From Phocoena phocoena (Eukaryota > Chordata > Mammalia > Artiodactyla > Phocoenidae): a stretch of 64,000 nt of DNA. Both the position numbers and the translations under genes were made by a program. Positions 34,206-47,337 of this stretch are shown in pieces. The notes under the pieces were generated by a model, which was not told the origin of the DNA, ran no database searches, and saw nothing but the letters and a program-made list of their open reading frames with translations. Every line of letters begins with the position of its first letter. The first letter of the stretch is position 1. The stretch lies in the NCBI RefSeq assembly GCF_963924675.1, contig NC_089221.1:140968263-141032262 (forward strand), in the 5' to 3' direction.

Positions 34206-36879
34206 TGTGCTATGATATAAAACATGCCTGAGAGTAGTCTGCCTTGGCAATGTGTGATGGGGGGAAAAGGCTAAATACCTTGGGTAGGCTTGCACCCTGA
34301 AAGGTACACCCAGTGGGAATTATATCACTAACAGTCTTGTCACTCCTTTTGCTGCAATGGACTTAAATATATCTGCTTGATAGACTATTGATACATTCCA
34401 TTGGTAGTTTGGAGGGATTAACTCATTTGTAGTTTATGTGAATTGGAACAAACTGGACTTGACCAAGGTCTTTCAGATGTGTCTGTTTTAGCTACAGTCA
34501 TCTTTAGGTGTCCTATTAATTCTGTAAACCCACTGTGAAGTTTTCCATGCCACAGTTCAGCATGTGTGTCTTTCGTTCCTTATCTAAGGTGTGCTTTCTA
34601 AGTTAGAATCCAAATACAAATGTACTGGGCTGTATGTTATACTTGGGGGCTCATATTGTAAGGGGTATGAATGCAGTGTCTATAAACTGCAATGTAAGCT
34701 TCTGAGCCATCAATGAGGTTTGAGGGTATTGCAGTAGGCACTCAAACAAAATCTTAGGGCCTCATGATATACCAGCTTCTTGCTTCATTTCAAAATCACT
34801 TTTTTAAAGAAATGAAAATTTACTAACCTTTCACTCACTGCCAGTAATGATGGGATCCTTGTTCATTTATATTCAGCTGGGGTAACATTTATTCAGGTGC
34901 CAGATGTAGAGTGTTAATGGATTAAAGTAGATGGACAAAATGGGCAATTGTACTGTAAATGTTACTTAAGTGAATTTGGCCTGCAAAGGTATTATTGATT
35001 TATTTTATCTAATTTGGTTTGTATTGCAATTCAAGCTCAAGATTGAGGGTTGAAGCCATCTGTCTTCTACAGGTGCAGTGGCTTCAGGTCACAAGGGAAC
35101 TAAGCTAAGTGAATAGGAAGTCTCTTCTTTGAGGAAGCACAGAGAGTGGAAGTATTTTCTAGTGGGATGGGGGTGCGGAGAGGGAAGTGTTGCTCTCCTC
35201 CCAAGGACACTAAGAAATCATGTTCCAGCAGGAAGAAAACATGCAGCCACTGCTCAGTGAAACATTTTGACTTCCCTGTCAATATGAAAACAATATCCTC
35301 TTAATGGCTGAGGAGTGGTACTTTGCAAAGCTAGGCATGGAGCTTAGTGATGTTGCTCATCATCGATCATTTTGTAAATCAGCAGAACAGGAAGAAAGGT
35401 GCCTTTTTAGCTGATACACAAAGCACCCTATTGAGTGGTTCATGTTCGCTCCCTCCGTTCTGCATGTGTCCAGGCTTATGAAGAAAAGAGAGCAGCCGGT
35501 GAGAGCAGGAGAGCAGAGTTCTCAATTATGTTTTGAAACTGTTATGAAATTGCTTAATACTAAATTTGTTGTTGAATGATTGAACATAAATGATAAAAAT
35601 ATAACCTGTTTAGTGCCATTAAACTAATATGAGAATATCATATTATGTAGCTCTAATCCCCCAAATTATTATAGCCTAAATGTATCATGATTATAAAGAA
35701 AAAGAAGGCAAAAAAGATTTTAAAATATAGGGTTGTCAGAAGCAAACAACTTTTGTACAATTCATTAGGGCCTCTGACACAGCCTCGTGAAACAAGGAAG
35801 GATTCATATCCTCTTCAGTTAAGGATAGGGAATTGAGACCTTGGGAGGCCTGGTGACCAGTCCAAGGCCGCCTAGGGCAACCGTAAGAGCTTTTCAGGTG
35901 GAAAAGCAATACTGCACACCTATATTTGTCCCCTGGCTCCTCTGCTTCTAGAGTTGCAAAGAGATCTATTAATTAAACAAAACAGTTAGCTCCCCAGGAG
36001 CCTTTGGATATGAAGTCTCTAATGACTCCATGCAAAATGTCCCAGACCCAAAACATCTGTTCTAGAGATACAGTCAAGTTCCACTCCAGAGTCCCAAGTT
36101 AACAACTTATTTCCTTTCCTTTTATTTTTTTAAGTGCATAGCAGCTGTTCACATATTTCAGAGGACAGACCTTGGTTTTAAACTTCAGCCAGAGACTGTT
36201 CTATAGAAAACTCTCCACACTTCACTGTATGTGCTAATTAGAAGCTTCTTACAACAAGCACATAAATTCATTTATACACTGATGATAGCTCCAGTGAAAA
36301 GGCCACAAAAGTAAAAATAGTAAAAATAGTCAGTCTAATGAATTTAACATTTATTTTTGTGCAAGCTTGGGTAATTTTTAGAATTGTTTTGTTTTTGGAG
36401 GAATGATTTGCATGTGCAATGCATTTGTTTTTTGAGACTCTTGAAATATTGTTTCCTGGAAAAGGAAGGCAAATTCTCTTGATTGAGGGGCATGCAGCCA
36501 GATACCTGGAGTTAAACCCAAAGACCAGAAGTGAAAGGAAGAGAGAGATAATCTCTAGGTCACACATTTACAAGGCCTGAGGGAAAGAATGAAGAGCATC
36601 GAGGAAGAAATAAAGGTGACTTACGATTTCACTGCAGCATGGGGTAAATTTGTCTCTGATGTGAGCCCTAGAGCTAACAAAGAGCAGTCACCCACTTCCC
36701 TTCCTGTTGCATCCCTCCAACGAGGGACAGCAGGTAAATTGTCAGTCTCATTTCTAACATGGAAATACAATTTCATATGCTGTTCGTTTTAAATCTTTTA
36801 ATTTTTTTACTTTCCCCTTATGAGACACACAGAAACACACATACATATTTATCCATTCACCCATCAATCAGATACATAG
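34206..36879. other. Repeat-poor, no gene recognised
   Basis: About 2.7 kb. A MIR-like trace may exist near 35800-35900. The 34830-35090 segment ('cctgcaaaggtattattgat') has the look of non-coding conserved DNA, by texture only. Confidence 0.45.
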
Positions 36880-37375
36880 TGAGGGCCTACTATTCTTCTG
36901 GCCCAGAGTTAGAAGATCACTGTCAAATGCAGCTCACAATTTTGTGGGGGGAACCACATAATTAAAAAGTAAATGAATGTATAGTAAAGATAATTATGAG
37001 TCAAAAAAATTATTAGATTATAAATATGATAACATGATAAAGAATTAGGAGGAACAAAGGTCTTTGGAATAAGAGGTTGATCATGAAAAGGCCTCCCCAA
37101 GGAGCTGAGTTAAATTATCTGAGTGATGGGAAGGAAGTAATTGTGCAATGCTTTGAAGAAAGGATCTTCCAGGAAGGGAGAGAACAAGAGGATCTTGAGG
37201 CCAGGACAATTTCCAAAAAAAATGGAAAGAAGGCCACAGAGTTTAGAGAATAGTGATTGTAAGTAGACTTAGTGTTGTATGTTACAAGATGAAGCCAGGG
37301 AGGTGAACAGGGGTAAATCATGATCTTATAAACCATAAAACAAGCACTTGCATTTCATTCTTTTTAAAACTTTGA
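36880..37375. repeat. Ancient mammalian interspersed repeat
   Basis: 'aaggcctccccaaggagctg', 'agttaaattatctgagtgat', 'ggatcttccaggaagggaga' and 'tgatcttataaaccataaaa' follow a widespread ancient repeat whose family name I cannot give with confidence. Confidence 0.45.
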
Positions 37376-37429
37376 TGCAATTTTCTAAACACCTACACGG
37401 TGAGTATTGCCTGAGTTCTTTATAGAAGC

Positions 37430-37625
37430 TATTTCATGAAATACCTATGAAAGCTATTTCAACAACCCTATGAGGAATGCAACAATATTTCCATTTTGTG
37501 GATAAGAAAATGAAGACTCAAAGAAGTTGAATAAATTTTCCAAGGTTATTTAGACAGTAAGAGATGAAGCCAAGTTTCCAAGCAAGATGTAACTCCACAG
37601 TCTGAGCCCTTGTCTATTCTCCCGC
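37430..37625 (-). repeat. MIR SINE
   Basis: Reverse MIR: 'caacaaccctatgaggaatg', 'tttccattttgtggataaga', 'aatgaagactcaaagaagtt' and 'tccaaggttatttagacagt'. Confidence 0.68.
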
Positions 37626-37899
37626 TTTGCTCCACATCTTTGTAATCTTATTTTCCAGAACTAGCTGGCATGTTGTGCACATAATGCACGTGAAACATAC
37701 ACAAAGGGAAATACCATCTGAAATAGGAGGGCTAAGACCCTGTTGGCCAGAAGAAACTGCACAGGAGGAAAAGCAGTCATTAAGAACGGCAGTTCAGGGT
37801 AGCTGGATTCTGAATGGCCTCTGCTAAATTACCTTCCTTATTAGATTCTGCATTCCCCATCATAGCTAGATTAAAGATTTTCATGATGTCAGGAAGTCA

Positions 37900-38005
37900 T
37901 CATTACACACACACACACACATGCCTATATATTCACAAATATATTCATATATATGAGTTATATGAGTATGTAACTCATATTAATATATATTCTTATATAT
38001 GAGTT
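37900..38005. repeat. (CA)n and AT-rich palindromic tract
   Basis: (AC)9-10 at 37904-37922, then AT-rich sequence with repeated 'atgagtta' and the inverse 'taactcat' (near 37953, 37971 and 37997). These allow small hairpins. Confidence 0.8.
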
Positions 38006-38029
38006 ACACATTGAGGAAGGTTGCATTAA

Positions 38030-38565
38030 AAATGGCCAAACAAATATTTCTGGGCCCACATGCTCTTCCAGAACCTTGCCATTCTCCATCAAGAGAGGGA
38101 GTCTATTTCTCCTCCTCCTGAATCAATCTGGCAAGGCCTTTGAGAGTCTCTCAGTGAACAGAATGGAGCAGAAGAGCTTCTGTAAGACTTCTGAAGCTAG
38201 GCTATAAAATATGATGCACCTGTCTCTGTCTCTCTTGGGATGTTTGCCCCTAGAAATCAGCAGTCATGTTGTAGGAACCCCAGGCCACATGGAGAAGCCA
38301 AGTATAGTTGTTTCTTCTAACAGCCATACTTAAGGACTCAGTCCACAGATCACTGCCAGAAATGTGAGTGAATGAGTCTTGAGACGATTCCAGCTTCCTG
38401 CCTTCAAGCCACCCTAGGTGATGTTGAGTGCAGTAAAGACAAACTATCCCCACTAGGTTTTGCCCAAATTGCAGATTCATGAGCAAAATAAACGTGACTA
38501 CTGTTTTAAGCCACTAATTTTTAGGGTAACTTGATATGCAACCAAAGCAACTGAAACACAATACA
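38030..38565 (+). mobile_element. MLT1-type LTR, sense
   Basis: The end 'tactgttttaagccactaat', 'ttttagggtaacttgatatg', 'caaccaaagcaactgaaaca' is the MLT1 LTR 3' end. 'gccacatggagaagccaagt' and 'cagaaatgtgagtgaatgag' are internal MLT1C-like landmarks. No viral genes present. Confidence 0.7.
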
Positions 38566-38579
38566 CAGATTATTTGAAT

Positions 38580-38583
<4 letters not shown>

Positions 38584-38615
<32 letters not shown>
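38584..38615. repeat. (AT)16 microsatellite
   Basis: Pure AT repeat followed by a short (AC)n part. Confidence 0.95.
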
Positions 38616-38620
<5 letters not shown>

Positions 38621-38789
38621 CCACACAGTTTATATTTTACACGCAAATGTCTGTACATATATACATATACATATACATAATCTAAACATACCAAGAACTA
38701 AAAGTGGCTTTTAGGAGACTATTAACTTAACATGTGGAGATGATATAGTTACTTGATTAAAAGGAATAGTGTTGAATTTAGACCTTGAT

Positions 38790-38995
38790 TTGAACTAAGT
38801 TCCATTTCTTAGTTTTTCTTTCTAGGTGTGGCCTTCAGCGAGTTAGTTAACCTTTCTAATATTTGCTTTCTTTGTCTATTAGGTAGAGAAATAATGGCTC
38901 CTATTACATAGGACTGTTGTGTAAGATAAACAGGATCATATTTATATATCTCTTAGCATAATGGCTGGTACATAATAGGTACTTAGTAATTGGCA
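38790..38995 (+). repeat. MIR SINE
   Basis: Sense MIR: 'ggccttcagcgagttagtta', 'acctttctaatatttgcttt', 'aatggctcctattacatagg' and 'tggctggtacataataggta'. Confidence 0.55.
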
Positions 38996-40220
38996 CTACA
39001 AAGTAAAATTTTAAATTATTATTGTTATTACTCTAGCATTGGGCATGGTCCCAGTTTACAATTTACATCTCTTCCCCCAGGAGTTCACTTAAAAAGATTT
39101 CAAATCTAAGTGCCACCCAGGCAGTACCATTATCTAAATAGTTTCTGAAGCATGTGAAAAAATCAGAGCAGTGGATAATTAGAGGTCAGCTGACAGGACC
39201 CAAGAAAAGATCTTTTAAAACATCTTAAGGGGGAAAGAGAGAAAAAGGCATAGAAACTAGAAAATGTTTAAGGGAGAGTGAATATGTCTTTTTCCTTGAA
39301 CTTCATCCAGTTCTGGAATTCAGTATGAAACCTTAGAAATATGAGTGTCAGTGACATTTCCCACCAATTAAATTTCATCCTAGCACAAATAAGATGGCAT
39401 AAATCAAAGACTTTAAGAAAAAGAAGGTCATTTTGTCCATGAAAATGTCTTCCTCTCTGTACAAACACCACCTTTCAGGGTTGTAACTTTATTTCGTAAC
39501 AATGGGGCTCATTGTTGTGAAGTATCATAGCTTAGCCTTTTTTATAAAAAAGCTGTTGCTGATGCTTCAATATTATTCTTTCCCAGTTATACTGCTTTGA
39601 CTTAATATGTCATTTCTTACAAAAATGAAGGTAACTCCAGATGGTTCTGGAAACTCTGATTGGTTTAGTGGTATCCTGTTGGACTGGGTAGACCCCTGAC
39701 TGTGTTGTGTGTGACAGCTTGCTCTCACCTGTCACTTGCTGAAAGCAGAAAATTCTTAGACTATGTTCTACCAACCTCTATGAATCAAAGGTGCTACCAT
39801 GTTTTGGCCTTACACTCTGCATCATTCCTCTATGGTAAGTAAAAGAAAAATCCTGAGTCTTTTGTTGAATCACTGGTGCCAGTTGATGCAACATTTGGTG
39901 CAGACACTTGATGAGTAAGTTCTGTCGTGAAAAGTTTGGGAGGAAGGAACCGGGGGAGCCTAAGCCACCGTCTTTAACGTAGCTTTGGAACTGTGGGGCT
40001 AAGCCAACCACCCTGTTACCACCCTGTGCAACTGACCGCTGTTGTCCACTGAGATGCCGTTGGTATCCTGAGCAGCTAACCCACCACCTAAAGCTTCGTT
40101 GAGTAGAAGCAGGGAGTTGTCCAGTTCTTCACCAGTGGATTCAGGAAAAGTCTAAAATCCAATCAGATTTTTCCAGCTTTGGGGAAACTTCTCACCTCTA
40201 GTTAGCTGATGCTTGATAGA
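38996..40220. other. No gene or clear repeat recognised
   Basis: Nothing identified in about 1.2 kb. Confidence 0.5.
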
Positions 40221-40232
40221 TACTTCATCTTT

Positions 40233-40356
40233 GTTTTTTTCTTTTGTTGTTGTTTTTTAATATTTTGGCCACACCACGTGGCATGAGGGCATCTTAATAC
40301 TGCCCCCTGCCATGGAAGCATGGAGCTCTAACCACTGCACCGCCAGGGAAGTCCCC
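40233..40356 (-). mobile_element. Short CHR-type SINE
   Basis: An antisense truncated SINE ending at the head 'cgccagggaagtccc', which reads 'gggacttccctggcg' on its own strand. It is flanked by a perfect 12-bp duplication TACTTCATCTTT at 40221-40232 and 40357-40368. The body is shortened and diverged; the subfamily is uncertain. Confidence 0.88.
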
Positions 40357-40368
40357 TACTTCATCTTT

Positions 40369-41519
40369 CTTATGAATACTCTTGTTGACTCCTACTCATT
40401 CTCCCAGAAACATTTCTGCCACACCCCCTTATACATCCTCCTCCCCTTTTTAAACCTGATCTTCCACCAAGTTAGATGACTGTGTTGTGAGGGACCATGG
40501 CATCTTCTGTTTCTCTATATTTATTACAAATATCCCAATTTTATTGTTGTTCTTGTCTGTCTTCCTCACTACACTCTGCACTCCACAGTGAGAAAGACCA
40601 TATCTGTTACAGCACCCACAGTATCCCCTAACACACAGCTCTGCTCCTCTTATGAAATGTCAATATCAGGAGGAAAAAATAGCAATGTGAGGAGGCAGTA
40701 TGGAGAGTAATGTATTCTATTCTCTAGTCTTACTATTTGGTGCTAAGAATGGAAAATTTTATAGAAGACAGGGAACAGAGGAGAAGGAAGATACCAGCAT
40801 CATAAGGATAAGCTCGGTTGTCTCAGAATTGTGGACGCAGGAAATAAATAAGAAATGTATGTTTCTGTTAAATAGCGTTAACTCAAATGTATAATTCACA
40901 CATCCAGATGCAGCTCCAGCTTCTTGGCTGGAAAAATAGAAGTCAGAATGCATGAATTGGGACAGCTTAAGAGTTCAGGAATTTAAAGCCACACACACAC
41001 ACACACACAAATTCCTTCCATATTCCACTTGTACACTCAGAAACAGATGTTCACCTCTCGGCAGTCCATGTTTTAAAACACAAATAAGAAAGCTGCCAGA
41101 CAAGGACACAAACCCAAACTAAAAAGTCATTTCCCAGCAAGTGACGCAGCAATCTCTACTTTGACTTTGACTTTAGCTCCACAGCTGTGGTGAAACTCAA
41201 ATTATGGCTGTAGGAAGGAAATTGTTCCCAGGTGAGAAGTAAATCATCCAGCTTGGCACAAAAATGTTCAAAAGGCAAATTCTACCTGCTTTTCTCTAGG
41301 TAAGATATTTTTGCTCAAATATCTCTCTGCCACATAGTCAAGCAATTGCCCCCTTGTCCAATTTATATCCTGATTTTGGGGATGATTCCAATTTTGCTTT
41401 CTGCATATACATAGCATTTTTGTGTGAAAATACACAGGTAACCTAGGGCTGAATCACACATTTTCTAATCCACTAAAGAGGGAGTTTTAAGTAACCTCAA
41501 ATATGGATGTCTTGATTAA
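40369..41519. other. No gene; (CA)10 microsatellite
   Basis: Unassigned except a pure CA run at 40990-41009. Confidence 0.5.
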
Positions 41520-42490
41520 CTGATTAGTCCATTCATTGATTCATTCACTCATTTCTTTTTTCATTTAAAAAAATGTTTCCTGTTTTGTATCAAGCACTGT
41601 TTCAAGCTCTGGGACTATATCAGTGACAGACAAGGTGAATGGTCTTGTTCTCACACAAGAAGACAATGAAAAAGTAAACCAATCAATTAGACATGTATTC
41701 TTTATATTTTCTTTGAATTTTTAAATTTTATTTTTATTTTTTATACAGCAGGTTCTTATTAGTTACCTATTTTATACATATTAGTGTATACATGTCAATA
41801 CTAATATCCCAATTCATCACACCACCACCCCTCCTTCCGCCACTTTCCCCCCTTGGTGTCCATATGTTTGTTCTCTACATCTGTGTCTCTATTTCTGCCC
41901 TGCAAACCAGTTCATCTGTACTATTTCTCTAGGTTTCACATATATGCGTTAATATATGATATTTGTTTTTCTCCTTCTGGCTTACTTCACTCTGTATGAC
42001 AGTCTCTAAATCCATCCACATCTCTACAAATGACCCAATTTTGTTCCTTTTTATAGCTGAGTAATATTCCATTGTATATATGTACCACATCTTCTTTATC
42101 CATTCGTCTCTCGATGGGCATTTAGGTTGCTTCCATGACCTGGCTATTGTAAATAGGGCTGCAATGCACATTGGGTTGCATGTGTCTTTTTGAATTATGG
42201 TTTTCTCTGGGTATATGCCCAGTAGTGGGATTGCTGGATCATATGGTAATTCAATTTTTAGTTTTTTCAGGAACCTCCATACTGTTCTCCATAGTGGCTG
42301 TATCAATTTACATTCCCACCAACAGCAAGAGGGTTCCTGCATTCTTACTTATTTCACACTTAGCTGATGTACAGTATATGAGAAAACATCGTTCTAAGGC
42401 CCTGTGATAAGAGATGAGGAAGAGAGCATTATGACTTCTGTCCATAAAACACTGAATTTTATGGGCATGGCAAAGCGTTCAAGTCATATA
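41520..42490. repeat. Ancient repeat interrupted by an L1 tail
   Basis: Left part: 'cattcattgattcattcact', 'gtatcaagcactgtttcaag' and 'tgacagacaaggtgaatggt'. Right part: 42355-42490. This resembles the start of the repeat seen at 36880-37375. An L1 occupies 41711-42340. Confidence 0.4.
41711..42340 (-). mobile_element. 5'-truncated L1, 3' end
   Basis: An antisense L1 tail holding the 3' UTR and the last 137 codons of ORF2 (minus strand, 42342-41929; '[20 protein letters not shown]', 'YYSAIKRNKIGSFVEMWMDL', ending at 'HICET'). The likely target duplication is ATTCTTTATATTTT at 41697-41710 against ATTCTTACTTATTT at 42341-42354, which has diverged. The 3' UTR start differs from the copies at 42.5 and 48.9 kb, so this is a different L1 subfamily. 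Confidence 0.88.
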
Positions 42491-42879
42491 CTATTAAACA
42501 TAACTTTTTTCTTAACATCTTTTTTGGAGTATAATTGCTTTACAATCGTGTGTTAGTTTCTGCTTTAAAACAAAGTGAATCAGTTATACATATACATATG
42601 TTCCCATATCTCTTCCCTTTTGTATCTCCCTCCCTATCCCACCCCTCCAGGCAGTCACAAAGCACTGAGCTGATCTCCCTGTGCTATGCGGCTGCTTCCC
42701 ACTAGCTATCTACCTTATGTTTGGTAGTGTATATATGTCCATGCCTCTCTCTCGCTTTGTCACAGCTTACCCTTCCCCCTCCCCATATCCTCAAGTCCAT
42801 TCTCTAGTAGGTCTGTGTCTTTATTCCTATCTTACCCCTAGGTTCTTGATGACATTTTTTTTTCTTAAATTCCATATAT

Positions 42880-45800
42880 ATGTGTTAGCATATGGTATTA
42901 GTCTTTCTCTTTCTGACTTACTTCACTCTGTATGACAGACTCTAGGTCCATCCACCTCATTACAAATAGCTCAATTTCGTTTCTTTTTATGGCTGAGTAA
43001 TATTTCATTGTATATATGTGCCACATCTTCTTTATCCATTCATCTGATGATGGACACTTAGGTTGTTTCCATCTCCTGGCTATTGTAAATAGAGCTGCAG
43101 TGAACATCTTGGTACATGACTCTTTTTGAATTATCGTTTTCTCAGGGTATATGCCCAGTAGTGGGATTGCTGGGTCATATGGTAGTTCTATTTGTAGTTC
43201 CTTAAGGAACCTCCATACTGTTCTCCATAGTGGCTGTAACAATTCACATTCCCACCAGCATTGTAAGAGTGTTCCCTTTTCTCCACACCCTCTTCAGCAT
43301 TTAGTGTTTCTAGATTTATTTGATGATGGCCATTCTGATTGGTGTGAGATGATATCTCATTGTAGTTTTGATTTGCATTTCTCTAACGATTAATGATGTT
43401 GAGCATTCTTTCATGTGTTTGTTGGCAGTCTGTATATCTTCTCTGGAGAAATGTCTATTTAGGTCTTCTGCCCATTTTTGGATTAGGTTGTTTGGTTTTT
43501 CGTTATTGAGCTGCATGAACTGCTTGTAAATTTTGGAGATTAATCCTTTGTCACTTGCTTCATTTGCAAATGTTTTCTCCCATTCTGAGGGTTCTCTTTT
43601 GGTCTTGCTTATGGTTTCCTTTGCTGTGCAAAAGTTTGACGTTTCATTAGGTCCCATTTGTTTATTTTTGTTTTTATTTCCATTTCTCTAGGAGGTGGGT
43701 CAAAAAGGATCTTGCTGTGACTTATGTCATAGACTGTTCTGCCTATGTTTTCCTCTAACAGTTTGATAGTTTCTGGCCTTAAATTTAGGTCTTTAATCCA
43801 TTTTGAGCTTATTTTTGTGTATGGTGTTAGGGAGTGATCTAATCTCATACTTTTACAGGTACCTGTCCAGTTTTCCAACCACCACTTATTGAAGAGGCTG
43901 TCCTTTCTCCACTGTACAATCCTGCCTCCTTTATCAAAGATAAGGTGACCATATGTGCGTGGGTTTATCTCTGGGCTTTCTATCCTGTTCCATTGATCTA
44001 TCTTTCTGTTTTTGTGCCAGTACCATACTGTCTTGATTACTGCAGCTTTGTAGTATGGTCTGAAGTCAGGGAGCCTGATTCTCCCAGCTCCATTTTTCAT
44101 TCTCAAGATTGCTTTGGCTATTCGGGGTCTTTTGTGTTTCCATACAAATTGCGAAATTTTTTGTTCTAGTTCTGTGAAAACTGCCAGTGGTAGTTTGATA
44201 GGGATTGCATTGATATGTAGATTGCTTTGGGTAGTAGAGTCATTTTCACAATGTTGATTCTTCCAATCCAAGAACATGGTATATCTCTCCATCTATTTGT
44301 ATCATCTTTAATTTCTTCATCAGTGTCTTATAATTTTCTGCATACAGGTCTTTTGTCTCCTTAGGTAGGTTTATTCCTAGATATTTTATTCTTTTTGTTG
44401 CATTGGTAAATGGGAGTGTTTTCTTAATTTCACTTTCAGATTCTTCATCTTTAGTGTATAGGAATGCTAGAGATTTCTGTGCATTAATTTTTTATCCTGC
44501 TACTTTACCAAATTCATTGATTAGCTCTAGTAGTTTTCTGGTAGCATCTTTAGGATTCTCTATGTATAGTATCATGTCATCTGCAAACAGTGACAGCTTT
44601 ACTTCTTCTTTTCGGATTTGGATTCCTTTAATTCCTTTTCTTCTCTGATTGTTGTGGCTAAAACTTCCAAAACTATGTTGACTAAGAGTGGTGAGAGTGG
44701 GCAACCTTGTCTTGTTCCTGATCTTAGTGGAAATGGTTTCAGTTTTTCACCATTGAGGATGATATTGGCTGTGGGTTTGTCCTATATGTCCTTTATTATG
44801 TTGAGGAAAGTTCCCTCTATGCCTACTTTCTGCAGGGCTTTTATCATAAATGGGTGTTGAATTTTGTCAAAAGCTTTCTCTGCATCTACTCAGATGACCA
44901 TATGGTTTTTCTCCTTCAGTTTGTTAATATGGTGTATCACATTGATTGATTTGCATATATTAAAGAATCCTTGCATTCCTGGAATAAACCCCAATTGATC
45001 ATGGTGTATGATCCTTTTAATGTGCTGTTGGATTCTGTTTCCTAGTATTTTGTTGAGGATTTCTACATCTATGTTCATCAGCGATATTGCCCTGTAGTTT
45101 TCTTTCTTTGTGACATCCTTGTCTGGTTTTGGTATCGGGGTGATGGTGGCCTCGTAGAATGAGTTTGGGAGTGTTCCTCCCTCTGCTATATTTTGGAAGA
45201 GTTTGAGAAGGATAGGTGTTAGCTCTTCTCTAAATGTTTGATAGAATTTGCCTGTGAAGCCATCTGGTCCTGGGCTTTTGTTTGTTGGAAGATTTCTAAT
45301 CACAGTTTCAATTTCAATGCTTGTGATTGGTCTGTTCATATTTTCTGTTTCTTCCTGATTCAGTCTTGGCAGGTGGTGCATTTTTAAGAATTTGTCCATT
45401 TCTTCCAGCTTGTCCATGTTATTGGCATAGAGTTGCTTGTAGTAATCTCTCATGATCTTTTTTGTATTTGTGCAGTGTCAGTTGTTACTTCTCCTTTTTC
45501 TTTCCTAATTTTATTGATTTGACTCTTCCTTTTATTCTTGATGAGTCTGGCTAATGGTTTATGAATTTTGTTTATCTTCTCAAAGAACCAGCTTTTAGTT
45601 TTAGTGATCTTTGCTATCGTTTCCTTCATTTCTTTTTCATTTATTTCTGATCTGATCTTTATGATTTCTTTCCTTCTGCTAACTTCGAGGGTTTTTTGTT
45701 CTTCTTTCTCTAATTGCTTTAGGTGCAAGGTTAGGTTATTTATTCGAGATGTTTCCTGTTTCTTAAGGTAGGATTATATTGCTATAAACTTCCCTCTTAG

Positions 45801-46735
45801 AACTGCTTTTGCTGCATCCCATAGGTTTTGGGTTGCCATGTCTCCATTGTCGTTTGTTTCTAGGTATTTTTTGATTTCCTCTTTGATTTCTTCAGTGGTC
45901 ATTTTGTTATTAAGTAATGTATTGTTTAGCCTCCATGTGTTTGTATTTTTTACAGATCTTTTCCTGTAATTGATATCTAGTCTCATAGCATTGTGGTCAG
46001 AACAGATACTTGATACAATTTCAATTTTCTTATATTTACCAAAGCTTGATTTGTGACCCAAAATATGATCTATCCTGGAGAATGTTCCATGAGCACTTGA
46101 GAAAAATGTGTATTCTGTTGTTTTTGGATAGAATGTCCTATAAATATCAGTTAAATCCATCCTGTTTAATGTATCATTTAAAGCTTGTGTTTCCTTATTT
46201 ATTTTCATTTTGGATGATCTGTCCATGGGTGAAAGTGGGGTGTTAAAGTCCCCTTCTATGAATGTGTTACTGTCGATTTCCCCTTTTATGGCTGTTAGTA
46301 TTTGCCTTATGTATTGAGGTGCTCCTATGTTGGGTGCATAAATATTTACAATTGTTATATCTTGTTCTTGGATCGATCCCTTGATCATTATGTAGTGTCC
46401 TTGTCTCTTTTAATAGTCCTTATTTTAAAGTCTATTTTGTCTGATATGAGAATTGCTACTCCAGCTTTCTTTTGGTTTCCATTTGCATGGAATATCTTTT
46501 TCCATCCCCTCACTTTCAGTCTGTATGTGTCTCTAAGTTTGAAGTGGGTCTCTTGTAGATAGCATATATATGGGTCTTGTTTTTTTTTTTATCCATTCAG
46601 CCAGTCTGTGTCTTTTGGTGGGAGCATTTAATCCATTTATATTTAAGGTAATTATCGATATGTATGTTCCTATTCCCATTTGCTTAATTGTTTTGGTTTT
46701 GTTATTGTAGGTCTTTTCCTCCTCTTGTGTTTCTT
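42880..46735 (-). pseudogene. L1 ORF2 pseudogene (endonuclease-reverse transcriptase)
   Basis: Full-span but broken ORF2. The endonuclease is recognisable near its start (about 46735-45950): 'LQETHFK' with the catalytic Glu, '[13 protein letters not shown]', '[10 protein letters not shown]' and '[10 protein letters not shown]' with the SDH motif. Frames 45728-45450 and 45453-44890 carry the linker and the start of the RT ('[15 protein letters not shown]', '[20 protein letters not shown]'). The RT core keeps 'DAEKAFDKI' and 'LFADDMILY', but a stop precedes the former where the family has Ser, and another interrupts '(D)KPTA' downstream. The C-terminal region is in 44292-43609, 43657-43316 and 43242-42898. 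Several frameshifts and stops exclude a working protein. Confidence 0.93.
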
Positions 46736-46737
46736 GC

Positions 46738-47337
46738 CTAGAGGAGATCCTTTAGCATTTGTTGTAAAGCTGGTTTGGTGGTGCTGAACTCTCTCAGCTT
46801 TTGCTTGTCTGTAAAGTTTGTAATTTCTCCATCAAATCTGAATGAGATCCTTGCTGGGTAGAGTAATCTTCGTTGTAGGTTTTTCTCTTTCATCACTTTA
46901 AATATGTCCTGCCAGTCCCTTCTGGCTTGCAGAGTTTCTGCTGAAAGATCAGTTGTTAACCTTATATAGATTCCTTGTGTGTTATTTGTTGTTTTTCCCT
47001 TGCTGATTTTAATATGTTTTCTTTGCATTTAGTTTTTGACAGTTTGATTAATATGTGTCTTGGTGTGTTTCTTCTTGGATTTATCCTATATGGAACTCTC
47101 TGTGCTTCCTGGACTTGATTAACTATTCCCTTTCCCATATTAGGGAAGTTTTCAACTATAATCTCTTCAAATATTTTCTCAGTCCCTTTCTTTTTCTCTT
47201 CTTCTGGAACCTCTATTATAATTCGAATGTTGGTGCATTTAATGTTGTCCCAGAGGTCTCTGAGACTGTCCTCAGTTCTTTTCATTCTTTTTTCTTTATT
47301 CTGCTCTACAATAGTTATTTCCACTATTTTATCTCCC
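46738..47337 (-). pseudogene. L1 ORF1 pseudogene, N-terminally truncated
   Basis: RNA-binding chaperone of L1. It begins inside the coiled coil ('EQNKEKRMKRTEDSLRDLWD'), continues into the RRM ('NIRIIIEVPEEEKKKGTEKI') and then shifts frame near 47000 into the C-terminal domain ('LQARRDWQDIFKVMKEKNLQ', 'TKPALQQMLKDLL'). It lies directly upstream of ORF2, in the standard L1 order. Confidence 0.9.

Larger units (their letters stand above)
42509..47337 (-). mobile_element. Large L1 copy A, 5'-truncated in ORF1
   Basis: 4829 bp of antisense L1 with a perfect 14-bp duplication TAAACATAACTTTT at 42495-42508 and 47338-47351. Order on the minus strand: ORF1 from within its coiled coil, ORF2, 3' UTR and tail. 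All of the 5' UTR and the ORF1 start are missing, the usual product of incomplete reverse transcription. Moderate decay. Confidence 0.96.

Noticed and set aside
36589..36792. Frame beginning 'MKSIEEEIKVTYDF' with a possible splice donor after 'gaaataaag'
   Set aside because: No acceptor, no homologue recognised and no second exon; chance is likelier.
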